A DNA stretch of 64,000 nt from Kribbella monticola (GTDB taxonomy: Bacteria > Actinomycetota > Actinomycetes > Propionibacteriales > Kribbellaceae). A model generated the notes under the pieces. The model saw only the letters and a list, made by a program, of their open reading frames with translations, did not search any database and was not told where the DNA came from. The position numbers and the translations under genes are program-made. Below are positions 30,801-38,064 of this stretch, piece after piece. The stretch spans positions 62,001-126,000 of the forward strand of contig NZ_QFXK01000009.1 in the NCBI RefSeq assembly GCF_003261635.1. The letters are read 5' to 3'. The stretch's first letter is position 1. Each line of letters opens with the position of its first letter.

Positions 30801-31885
30801 GGGGCGGCAAGGACTTCTACGTCTGGAACTCGAAGAACCTGGTGGACTGGCAGCGGTCGGCGAAACCGATCCTGACCCTCGACGGCGCGAACGGGAACGT
30901 GCCGTGGGCGAGCGGCAACGCGTGGGCGCCGACGATCATCGAGCGCGGTGGCAAGTACTACTTCTACTTCTCCGGGCACAACCCGGCGTACAACCGCAAG
31001 ACGATCGGCGTCGCGGTGGCCGACAGTCCCGAGGGCCCGTTCACCGCGCAGCCGACGGCGATGATCCTCAACAACGAGGCCGTCACGTCAGGTCAGGCGA
31101 TCGATCCGGCCACGTTCCAGGATCCGGTCACCGGGCGGTACTACCTCTTCTGGGGCAACGGTTCACCGGTGTACGCCGAGCTGACCGACGACATGCTGGC
31201 GATCAAGCCGGAGACCCTGAAGCCGATCAGCGGCCTGACCGGGTTCCGCGAGGGCTCCTTCGTCAACTACCGCAACGGGACGTACCACCTGACGTACTCG
31301 ATCGACGACACCGGTTCGCCGAACTACCGAGTCGGCTACGCGACGGCCAAGAGCATCGACGGACCGTGGACCTACCGCGGCGTCATCCTGGAGAAGGACC
31401 CCGCGCAGGGCATCCTCGCGACCGGGCACCACTCGATCATCCAGGTCCCGGGCACGGACGACTGGTACATCGCCTATCACCGGTTCGGGATGCCGGGCGG
31501 CGACGGTCAGCATCGCGAGACCACGATCGACCGGCTGTACTTCGCCGCCGACGGGACGATCGCGAAGGTGGTGCCGACGCTCACCAGTGTGCAGCCCGTG
31601 GTCCCGCTGACGCCGGCGCCGAAGGTGGTGAAGGCGCCCGCCGTACAAGGCAAAACGGTCGCCGGGTATGCCCTCACGGGCACACCCGGCGCGTGGAACC
31701 AGACCGGTCTCTCCTTCGAGTACCAGTGGATCCGGGACGGCAAGTGGGTGCCGGGGGCAACCACCAAGCAGTACCAGCTCAGCCAGGCAGACGTCGGTCA
31801 CCGGCTCGCAGTACAGGTGACCGCGGTACGCCGGGGTGCCGCGCCCGCGACTGCTCTCTCGGCTCCTACCGCCGTGATCCGTTAG
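27815..31885 (+). CDS. Secreted double GH43-type arabinanase-like enzyme with two LamG domains
   Basis: 1356 residues. Order: signal peptide (VVTAAFALLGGQLLPPAPAL); LamG-like domain 1 (about 40-245, LVLRYDLTQ to KVRNFRVYNRALG); a bacterial Ig-like domain (255-335); five-blade propeller 1 (340-660) with LRDPFLIRSPEGDRF and AVEGPTVFKANPG; LamG 2 (675-885, LVAHYPLNQ to MRDFRLYNRALS); a small beta domain (890-965); propeller 2, a clear GH43 module (970-1270) with YNADPNIARFGDTYYLY, IDPATFQDP and FREGSFVNYRNGTYHL supplying base, pKa modulator and acid; and a C-terminal Ig-like domain. Family knowledge suggests arabinan/arabinoxylan cleavage outside the cell. The two LamG copies are close paralogues (VKLPDNLM, FLWGLGNTAS/FIWGLGNTAS), so the second half arose by duplication. 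Confidence 0.82.
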   Translation: MQLRTRSSLWVVTAAFALLGGQLLPPAPALGASTEDVTAGLVLRYDLTQTAGMTVTDNSGNGRDGSLVGGGTWSGSDLSLDGADDYVKLPDNLMTGLDSITVSSDVFVAPDQATPFFLWGLGNTASSSSGTGYLFASGNNFRAGVTTTNWSGEKVTAKTPSADLARGVWKTVTYTQTGTTGTLYEDGVQVGQNTAVSVLPSQIGGGATTNNLLGKSNYATDHTLKGKVRNFRVYNRALGADEVAMIALTDQSKADGAAAALSVVHADDVRGNLTLPPTGEYGASVTWASSAPTVVGSDGVVHRPPNGAGDTQVTLTATTTVGTATATRQIVLTVRELKAAAPYTGYAFSYFTGNSIAGEKIYFAASRGNTALKWDELNNGRPVLESTKGTLGLRDPFLIRSPEGDRFFLIATDLSIGRNGDWDAAQRQGSRYLEVWESTDLITWSEQRHVLVSPETAGNTWAPEAYWDQELQSYVVFWASKLYAADDPGHTGSTYNRMLYATTRDFRTFSAPKIWQDRGESRIDSTVIRENGAYYRFTKDEGGGGTGCSDIIQEKSSSLTAVDLPGNPSWVMQDSCIGRDAGTSAVEGPTVFKANPGDTSGSKYYLFVDEYGGRGYIPLGTDDLEAPNWKVPTTYSLPASPRHGTVLPVTQAELDRLRDGLVLPDPVKADANGLVAHYPLNQTSGATATDVTGHGYDGVVSGDTTWTDGALTLGGTNGHVKLPDNLMAGLDAITVSTKVWIDSGQQTPYFIWGLGNTASDAGNGYLFTTGDGYRTSIATGNWTTEQTASAANAVPRGVWKALTYTLTPDGVATIYLDGVQVGQKTGVSIAPGDIGGGRTTANYLGRSVYTSDKYLKGKMRDFRLYNRALSAAEVSDQDADPHAVIGVDLASLKVPAIIDDASSTVTLPVAPGTDLTKLAPVLKVVSTSTISPTGPVDLSTPKTFTVTAQDGTKRTWTVKAVVMRSPVLPGYNADPNIARFGDTYYLYVTTDGYAGWGGKDFYVWNSKNLVDWQRSAKPILTLDGANGNVPWASGNAWAPTIIERGGKYYFYFSGHNPAYNRKTIGVAVADSPEGPFTAQPTAMILNNEAVTSGQAIDPATFQDPVTGRYYLFWGNGSPVYAELTDDMLAIKPETLKPISGLTGFREGSFVNYRNGTYHLTYSIDDTGSPNYRVGYATAKSIDGPWTYRGVILEKDPAQGILATGHHSIIQVPGTDDWYIAYHRFGMPGGDGQHRETTIDRLYFAADGTIAKVVPTLTSVQPVVPLTPAPKVVKAPAVQGKTVAGYALTGTPGAWNQTGLSFEYQWIRDGKWVPGATTKQYQLSQADVGHRLAVQVTAVRRGAAPATALSAPTAVIR

Positions 31886-31897
31886 TTGCCCTAGGCA

Positions 31898-32995
31898 TCA
31901 GCTGGTCAGGCCGACCACCTTCAGCACATCGGGCCAGGCCTGCAGGGCCGCGTTCAGGGTGGGGTCCTGGACGGCGGCCACTGCCTCGGCGTGGGCGTCG
32001 GAGATGACGTCGGCGATGGCCACCGGCGTACCGAGGGTTGCGGACCGGACGGCCGCCTCCACCATGGCGATGCTGATGACGTTGGAGTGCGCCTCGGTCT
32101 GGGGGATCGTCGACTCCCGGACCGCCGCCACGAACTCGACCAGCGACCCGTTGATCTCCTCGGGTTCGTCGCCGACCTCAGCGGTCAGTGCTTCTCCTGA
32201 TGCGAGCTCCGCTTCCGGTGCGCCGTCGCCGTCCCAGGCCGCCGTACCGCCGGACGCGCTCGCCCGCCAGCGGCCGTTCCACGAGGTCTCCAGGCCGGGC
32301 GCGCACCAGCTTCCCGTGTACGAGAAGCGGGTGCCGTCGGCGAACCGGAAGATCGCCGACGCCGCCGCGTTGCCGTCGAACCAGCTCCAGTCCGGGTTGT
32401 ACGACTCGCAGTACACCGAGACTGGCTCGGAGCCGATCAGCTTGCGGGCCAAGTCGAACTGGTGGATCGCCATGTCGACCAGCAGCGGCTCGGGCATCTG
32501 CTCCCGGAAGCCGCCGAAATGCGGTGCCTTGAAGAACTCGCAGAACAGTGACCCGATCCGGCCGAGCCCGGCGAGCTGCCGGCCGAACGCGGAACCGGCC
32601 CGGAAGTAGCGACGCGACTGCGACACCATCAGCAGTTTCCCGCTGACCTCCGACGCCGCCACCATCGCCAGTCCCTCGCGCACCGTTTCGGCCAACGGCT
32701 TCTCGCACAGCACCGGCAACCCGCGCAGCAACGCATCCACACTGACGGTGGCATGCGCACCCGGCACGGTCACGTCGATGACCGCCTCGGCGCCCGTCCG
32801 CACCGCCAACTCCTCCACCGACGCGGCGACCGGTACGTCGCCGTACCCGTGCTCGTCGGCGGCCGCCCGCGCCAGCGGTACGTCGAGGTCGATCAAGCCT
32901 GCCAGGACGACGTCCGGATTCGCCGCGATCGCGCCCAGCCAGGCCCGGCCCATGCCGCCGGCACCGACCTGGAGAAGGCGCAACGGTTCAGGCAT
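31898..32995 (-). CDS. Gfo/Idh/MocA-family oxidoreductase (ThuB-like)
   Basis: 365 residues. Rossmann start [20 protein letters not shown], then [20 protein letters not shown] and the conserved [13 protein letters not shown] (Glu-Lys-Pro) of the family. It uses NAD(P) to oxidise or reduce a sugar or sugar derivative in the cytoplasm. Last gene of the 36833-31898 operon; its start overlaps the ThuA gene end by eight bases, so they are translationally coupled. In rhizobial thuEFGK-thuAB operons a ThuA and such a dehydrogenase convert an imported disaccharide to its 3-keto form; a like role is inference. It converges on the GH43 gene. Confidence 0.85.
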   Translation of the reverse strand: MPEPLRLLQVGAGGMGRAWLGAIAANPDVVLAGLIDLDVPLARAAADEHGYGDVPVAASVEELAVRTGAEAVIDVTVPGAHATVSVDALLRGLPVLCEKPLAETVREGLAMVAASEVSGKLLMVSQSRRYFRAGSAFGRQLAGLGRIGSLFCEFFKAPHFGGFREQMPEPLLVDMAIHQFDLARKLIGSEPVSVYCESYNPDWSWFDGNAAASAIFRFADGTRFSYTGSWCAPGLETSWNGRWRASASGGTAAWDGDGAPEAELASGEALTAEVGDEPEEINGSLVEFVAAVRESTIPQTEAHSNVISIAMVEAAVRSATLGTPVAIADVISDAHAEAVAAVQDPTLNAALQAWPDVLKVVGLTS

Positions 32996-33764
32996 CGGCA
33001 GGCTCCTCGATCGGGCCGCTGTAGCCGTGGCCGTTGAAGAAGTCGCCGGTCTCGTACCGCAGCAGGGTCGGCAGTGCCCGCTCCGGCCGATCGCTGTTGG
33101 CCCAAGCGACCCCGTTGGCGATCACCTTGCGAATGTCCTTGTGGTGGTAGACGGGATAGTCCTGGTCGCCGGGGGAGAAGTAGAAGATCCGGCCGTGGCC
33201 GCGCCGGAAGGTGCAGCCGGAGCGGAACACCTCGCCGCCGCTGAACGAGGAGACGAAGACGAGTTCGTCCGGCACCGGGATGTCGAAGAACTCGCCGTAC
33301 ATCTCCTGCTGCTCGATCACGATCGGGTGCGGCACACCCTGCGCGATCGGGTGGGTGGGATCGACCGTCCAGACCAGCTCGCGGTCCTGCTCGCTGCGCC
33401 AGCGCAGCGTGCAACTGGTGCCCATCAGCTTGCCGAAGATCTTCGACCAGTGGCCGGAGTGCAGCACGACCAGGCCCATCCCGGACAGCACGTGCTGGTA
33501 GACCCGGTCGACGACGGCGTCGTCCACCTCGCCGTGCGCGGCGTGGCCCCACCAGACCAGGACGTCGGTCCTGGCCAGCACCTCCTCGGTCAGGCCGTGC
33601 TCGGGTTCGTCGAGCGTCGTCGTACTGACCGAGGCGTCGGCGCCGAGGTTGTCGCTGATCCCGGCGGCGATCGTCGCGTGCATACCGTCGGGGTAGATCT
33701 CGGCGACGTGCGGCTCGATCTGCTCGTGCCGGTTCTCGCCCCATACGAGTACCCGAATCGTCAT
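32988..33764 (-). CDS. ThuA-domain protein (trehalose-utilisation-like)
   Basis: 258 residues from the ATG at 33764, which follows AAGGACGAACACTG; an earlier start (33794) would overlap the permease gene and is rejected. A class-I glutamine-amidotransferase-like fold: [11 protein letters not shown] at the start, [40 protein letters not shown], and [20 protein letters not shown]. In the family this type works with the neighbouring dehydrogenase in sugar processing. The gene lies between the ABC permease and the Gfo/Idh/MocA gene in one operon. Cytoplasmic. The true substrate is unknown. Confidence 0.82.
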   Translation of the reverse strand: MTIRVLVWGENRHEQIEPHVAEIYPDGMHATIAAGISDNLGADASVSTTTLDEPEHGLTEEVLARTDVLVWWGHAAHGEVDDAVVDRVYQHVLSGMGLVVLHSGHWSKIFGKLMGTSCTLRWRSEQDRELVWTVDPTHPIAQGVPHPIVIEQQEMYGEFFDIPVPDELVFVSSFSGGEVFRSGCTFRRGHGRIFYFSPGDQDYPVYHHKDIRKVIANGVAWANSDRPERALPTLLRYETGDFFNGHGYSGPIEEPADA

Positions 33765-33790
33765 CAGTGTTCGTCCTTGGTTGTCGAGGG

Positions 33791-34606
33791 TCATTTGACG
33801 GCGCCACCGAGGGCGCCGGCGGCGATGTACTTCTGGGCGGCGATCAGCAGCACGATGGCCGGGATCGCCGACAGCACAGCGGTCGCCATCACCGCGTTCC
33901 AGTTCTGGACCTGGGTGCCGAGGTACTGGTAGATCCCCAGCGTGACGGGCCGCACGCCTCCCTTGGTGGTCAGCGTGAGGGCGAAGAGGAAGTCACTCCA
34001 GGAGAACAGGAACGTGAACAGTCCCGCGGTGATGAGCGAGTTCTTGCTGATCGGCAGCACGATCGCGACGAACGCCCGGACCAGTCCGGCGCCGTCCACC
34101 CGCGCGGCCTCCACCAGCGAGGCCGGCAGCGACAGCATGAACGAGCGCAGGATCAGGATCGCGAACGGGATGCCGCTGCTGCAGTTGGCCAGGATCAGCC
34201 CGGGAATCGAGTTCAGCAACCCGATTTTCTCGTACGCCGTGTAGAGCGCGTTGGCGATCACGATGCCCGGGATCATCTGCGAGACCAGGATCGCCAGCAG
34301 CCCGATGCTCACCCAGCGGGACCGGAACTGCGACAGCGCATACGCGCACGGCGCGGAGATCAGCAGGCACAGCACGACCGTGCCGGTCGCGATGATCACG
34401 CTGGTGACCAGGTTGTGCCCTTGCTCGCTGAGCGCCCGCCGATAGCCGGCGAACGTCGGGTCGAGCGGCAGGAAGCCCGCGGTGAGGGTGTTCCCGGACG
34501 GCTGCAGCGAGGCGTTCACCATCCAGTAGACCGGGAACAGCATCATGGCCAGGATCAGCACGCCGATCGCCGTGTAGACGGCACGACGGGCAACGGAATC
34601 GGACAT
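33791..34606 (-). CDS. Carbohydrate ABC transporter permease (MalG-like)
   Basis: 271 residues from the ATG at 34606, chosen because GGGAGGAGTACGCCG precedes it; an alternative ATG at 34630 would overlap the upstream stop (ATGA) and cannot be excluded. Six membrane segments ([76 protein letters not shown]). The EAA loop that contacts the ATPase is [20 protein letters not shown]. It forms the importer with the upstream permease and binding protein. No ATPase gene is in the operon. Confidence 0.88.
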   Translation of the reverse strand: MSDSVARRAVYTAIGVLILAMMLFPVYWMVNASLQPSGNTLTAGFLPLDPTFAGYRRALSEQGHNLVTSVIIATGTVVLCLLISAPCAYALSQFRSRWVSIGLLAILVSQMIPGIVIANALYTAYEKIGLLNSIPGLILANCSSGIPFAILILRSFMLSLPASLVEAARVDGAGLVRAFVAIVLPISKNSLITAGLFTFLFSWSDFLFALTLTTKGGVRPVTLGIYQYLGTQVQNWNAVMATAVLSAIPAIVLLIAAQKYIAAGALGGAVK

Positions 34607-34626
34607 CGGCGTACTCCTCCCGGCGG

Positions 34627-35586
34627 TCATTCGTCCACCGCGCGCCGGGTCGTGCGCAGGTAGAGGATCGCGAACACCAGCGAGACCGCGATCAGGATGT
34701 TGCTCAGCGCCGCGCCCTGGCCGAACTTGAAGTCGACGAACGACCGTTGGTAGGACTGCGTCGCCAGCGTCTGGGTGGCATTGGCCGGTCCACCACCGGT
34801 CAGGCCGAGGATGATGTCCAGCACCTTGATCGTGTAGACCACCCCGAGCACGAGCAGCACACTCGCCACCGCGCGCAGGTTCGGCCAGGTGATGTAGCGG
34901 AACCCGCGCCAGCCGGTGGCCCCGTCCAGCTGCCCGGCCTCGTACAACTCCACCGGGATCTCGGCCAGGCCGGAGTACAGCAGGGTGACGTTGAACGGGA
35001 TGCCGATCCAGATGTTCACGCCGATCACCGCGATCAGCGCGACCGACGGCGAGTTGAGCCACGGCACCGGATCGTTGACGATGCCGAGCCCCATCAGCGT
35101 GCGGTTCAGGATGCCGCTGTCCTGTTCGAGGATCGACCGCCAGGTCGCACTGGACACGATCAGCGGCAGCAGCCATGGCAGCAGGAGCAGTGACCGCAGT
35201 ACGCCGCCGAGTGGGAACCGCCGCCGGAAGAACAGCGCCAGCGCCAGCCCGATGCCGAACTGGAAGGCGATGGACCCGATGGTGAACAGCGCGGTGTTCA
35301 CCATCGCCTGCGAGAACAGGTGGTCCTTCACGACGGTCGTGTAGTTCCGCAGCCCGACCCAGGGCGCCTGCCCGGTGAAGAAGGTCCGCAGGGTGTAGTC
35401 CTGCACGCTCATCAGCAGGTTCTTCACCACCGGATAGCCGAACAGCGCGAGCATCGCCAGCGCCGCGGGGGCGACGAACAGGACCTTGGTCAGCTCCTCA
35501 CCCCGACGACGCCGCAGCCGGGCCTTGCGCACCGGCTGCGGGCCGGATTCCTCGGTGCTGGGAGTGAGCGTCGGTGCGTGCACCAT
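34627..35586 (-). CDS. Sugar ABC transporter permease (MalF-like)
   Basis: 319 residues. A charged N-terminus (KARLRRRRGEE) precedes six membrane helices starting at VLFVAPAALAMLALFGYPVV. EAA loop: EAGQLDGATGWRGFRYITWP. It pairs with the next permease and the binding protein upstream (35610-36833). Part of the LacI-controlled ThuA operon. Confidence 0.88.
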   Translation of the reverse strand: MVHAPTLTPSTEESGPQPVRKARLRRRRGEELTKVLFVAPAALAMLALFGYPVVKNLLMSVQDYTLRTFFTGQAPWVGLRNYTTVVKDHLFSQAMVNTALFTIGSIAFQFGIGLALALFFRRRFPLGGVLRSLLLLPWLLPLIVSSATWRSILEQDSGILNRTLMGLGIVNDPVPWLNSPSVALIAVIGVNIWIGIPFNVTLLYSGLAEIPVELYEAGQLDGATGWRGFRYITWPNLRAVASVLLVLGVVYTIKVLDIILGLTGGGPANATQTLATQSYQRSFVDFKFGQGAALSNILIAVSLVFAILYLRTTRRAVDE

Positions 35587-35609
35587 GGTTCTTCTCCCTG
35601 TCGCCCGGC

Positions 35610-36833
35610 TCAGCCGGAGGCCTGCTTGAAGGCGTCCTGGGCCGAGGCCTTACCGGTCAGCGCGAGCTGGATCGCCTGGTAGATCACCTTCGCGGCGTCC
35701 GGCCACTTGTCGCCGAGTTTGCCGGTCCGGGCGCGGGCGGTCTTGACCTGTTCGGCGAACGCCTTCATCGACGGCACCTCCTGGGCGTACTGGTCGAGCA
35801 GCGCGGTCTTGGTCGGCAGGGTGAACCGGGCCTTCGCCCAGGCCAGTTCGTTCTCGTCCGAGTTCAGGCACTTCACGAAATCGGCGGCCTTCTGCTGCTT
35901 GGCCTGGTCCTTGTTCAGCGGGACCGTCCAGGCCTCACCGCCGAGCGGCGCGACCGGGGTCTGGTCCGGCTTGTTCAGCGGGAACGTGACCACGTCCCAC
36001 TTCACGTTCGGCGCCTTCGCCAGGGCCGGGATCTGCCACGGGCCGTTCACCATCATCGCGGCCTTGCCGGCGACGAACTGGTCCTTCACGTCGCCCTGGG
36101 TCCAGTTGATGACGCTCTTCGACGCCGACCCCGACTTGACCAGGTCGACCCACAGTTGCAGCGCCTCGGCCACCTGCGGGCTCTTCAGGTCGGTCTCGTC
36201 GCCGCCGTTGGTCCACATCGCCGGCAGGAACTGCCAGGAGCCTTCGTAGGTGGCGTTCGCGTTGAAGGCCATCCCGTACCGGCCGGGCTTGGTGAGCTTC
36301 TTGGCCGCGGCCTTCAGCTCGTCCCAGGTCTTCGGCGGCTGGACACCGGCGTCGGCCAGCATCGTCTTGTTGTAGAACAGCGCGATCGTGTTCGTCACCG
36401 GCGCCAGTCCGTACAGCTTGCCCTGGTACGACGTCGCGTCGACCATGCCCTGGATAACTCCGTCGGCGTTCAGCCCCAGGTCGTTCAGCGGCGCCAGCGC
36501 GCCGGTGGCCGCGATCTGCTGGACGTCGGGGTTGTCGAGCATCAGCACGTCGGGCAACGTCTTCGAGGACGCCTGCTGCAGCACCTTGGCGATCAAGGTG
36601 TCACCAGGCACCGTCTCGCGCTTGATGGTGATGCCCAGCTTGCTCGCGCAGGAGTCGAGGCCCTTCTGGACCAGCGCCTTGTCCGGGTCGTTGTTGTAGT
36701 AGTCCAGGATCGAGAGGCTGGTGACGCTCTGGCCCGACGACGACGATTTGTTGCCGCTGTCGCCACAGCCGGCCAGCGCGAGCGACAGTGCTGTCACACC
36801 CGCCAGCGCCGCGGCGATCCGGTTGCCGATCAT
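35610..36833 (-). CDS. Sugar-binding lipoprotein of the ABC importer
   Basis: 407 residues of the extracellular solute-binding family 1. Lipoprotein signal: VTALSLALAGCG with the lipid-anchored Cys23, then a Ser-rich linker (GNKSSSSGQS). The binding-protein core follows (VTSLSILDYYNNDPDKALVQ, FYNKTMLADAGVQPPKTWDE, KAAMMVNGPWQIPAL). It captures the sugar outside the membrane for the two permeases downstream. First gene of the operon and divergent from lacI (37021), with two operators between. Substrate unknown; context suggests a disaccharide or sugar acid. Confidence 0.88.
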   Translation of the reverse strand: MIGNRIAAALAGVTALSLALAGCGDSGNKSSSSGQSVTSLSILDYYNNDPDKALVQKGLDSCASKLGITIKRETVPGDTLIAKVLQQASSKTLPDVLMLDNPDVQQIAATGALAPLNDLGLNADGVIQGMVDATSYQGKLYGLAPVTNTIALFYNKTMLADAGVQPPKTWDELKAAAKKLTKPGRYGMAFNANATYEGSWQFLPAMWTNGGDETDLKSPQVAEALQLWVDLVKSGSASKSVINWTQGDVKDQFVAGKAAMMVNGPWQIPALAKAPNVKWDVVTFPLNKPDQTPVAPLGGEAWTVPLNKDQAKQQKAADFVKCLNSDENELAWAKARFTLPTKTALLDQYAQEVPSMKAFAEQVKTARARTGKLGDKWPDAAKVIYQAIQLALTGKASAQDAFKQASG

Positions 36834-36884
36834 GACATTGCTCTCCTTCGGATGAATGGTGACGGCGGCCGCGGAAGGCGCGAT

Positions 36885-36896
36885 CTAAGCGCTTAA
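36885..36896. promoter_or_regulatory. LacI operator 1 in the divergent region
   Basis: CTAAGCGCTTAA, with the perfect 10-base core TAAGCGCTTA at 36886-36895, 53 bases before the binding-protein start. Likely site for the LacI encoded at 37021. Confidence 0.65.
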
Positions 36897-36939
36897 CCGC
36901 TGGCCGGCGGAGAAGGGTGGCTACCTTGTGGATGGGTCG

Positions 36940-36952
36940 GTAAACCGCTTAA
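36940..36952. promoter_or_regulatory. LacI operator 2 in the divergent region
   Basis: GTAAACCGCTTAA, on the minus strand TTAAGCGGTTTAC: one perfect half-site (TTAAGC) and one imperfect. Spaced about 55 bases from operator 1, in front of lacI, which fits looping or autoregulation. Confidence 0.55.
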
Positions 36953-37020
36953 CTGAGGTGTCACAGGACTATGTTCCTTGCGTCACACTGCTGTCAAGAG
37001 TTCAGGGAGGGCCGATTCCG

Positions 37021-38037
37021 ATGGTGACCATGCGAGACGTCGCGCAGCGGGCCGGGGTCTCGATCGCGACCGTGTCCTTCGTCCTCAACGACACCAAGCC
37101 GGTGACGCCGGCGACCCGCGCGAAGATCGAGCGGGCGATGACCGAGCTCGGGTTCCGGCGCAACATGGTGGCCCGGGCGCTGGCCAGCCGGCGTACCCGG
37201 ATCATCGCTATGGCGTACCCGGCACTGGACCACCGGTTCGGGTTCTCGGCCGCGGAGTTCTTCACCAGCGCGGCCGACGCGGCCCGCAAGCAGGACTACC
37301 ACCTGGTGTTGTGGCCGGTCGGCAACGACGGCGCCGAGCTGACCGAGCTGGTCGGGCAGAGCCTGGTCGACGGCGTCGTCCTGATGGAGGTCCAGCTCGA
37401 CGATGCCCGGGTCGGCATCCTGCAGTCGATCGGTACGCCGTTCGCCCTGATCGGCCGGACCACCACCCCGGACGGCCTTCCGCACGTCGACATCGACTTC
37501 GAGACCACGGTCGAGAACGCGGTAGGGGAGTTGTACGGCCTGGGTCACCGGCAGATCGTGCTGGTCGCGGGCGACCTGAGCCATCCGAGCTTCCGCAACT
37601 ACGGCCCGTACGTCCGCAGCGAGGCGGCCTATCGCCGGGTCGCGGCGGAGTACGGCGTGCAGACCGTCATCATCGAGAGCTCGGACACCACCCGGTCGGG
37701 TCAGGAGGTCGCGGCCCGGGTGATGGCCGAGCATCCCAACACGACGGCGGTCCTGGTGGTGAACGAGTACGCCGCCCTCGGTGTCGTGTCCGGCCTCAAG
37801 AAGCTGGGCCACGACGTGCCGCGGGAGATCTCGGTGCTGGCTCTGCTGATGTCGTCGGAGACCGCGCGGCTGGCCGACCCGGAACTCACGATCATGCGGA
37901 CCCCCGGTCCCGAGCTCGGCCAGCTCGGCACCGAAGCCCTGATCCGCCAACTCGAAGGCGCCGACCCACTCCCGCCCCAACTCGTCCCGGCCGCCTACCA
38001 GCCAGGCGGTACCACGGCGCTGCCGCGCTCTGGTTGA
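37021..38037 (+). CDS. LacI-family regulator of the ThuA operon
   Basis: 338 residues from the ATG at 37021, which follows GGGAGGGCCG. Helix-turn-helix: TMRDVAQRAGVSIATVSFVL, with hinge RRNMVARALASRRTR. The effector domain is of the usual periplasmic-binding type (FALIGRTTTPDGLPHVDIDF, LYGLGHRQIVLVAGDLSHPS). It is divergent from the 36833-31898 operon; two TTAAGCG-type operators between them indicate it represses the operon and itself until sugar binds. Confidence 0.88.
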   Translation: MVTMRDVAQRAGVSIATVSFVLNDTKPVTPATRAKIERAMTELGFRRNMVARALASRRTRIIAMAYPALDHRFGFSAAEFFTSAADAARKQDYHLVLWPVGNDGAELTELVGQSLVDGVVLMEVQLDDARVGILQSIGTPFALIGRTTTPDGLPHVDIDFETTVENAVGELYGLGHRQIVLVAGDLSHPSFRNYGPYVRSEAAYRRVAAEYGVQTVIIESSDTTRSGQEVAARVMAEHPNTTAVLVVNEYAALGVVSGLKKLGHDVPREISVLALLMSSETARLADPELTIMRTPGPELGQLGTEALIRQLEGADPLPPQLVPAAYQPGGTTALPRSG

Positions 38038-38064
38038 GTCTCCTGCCTGCTAGGAGCACCGCTG

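Noticed and set aside
34607..35176. Upstream extension of the permease at 33791-34606
   Set aside because: The extension overlaps the other permease gene in another frame; GGGAGGAG at 34606 and the family length favour the short form.
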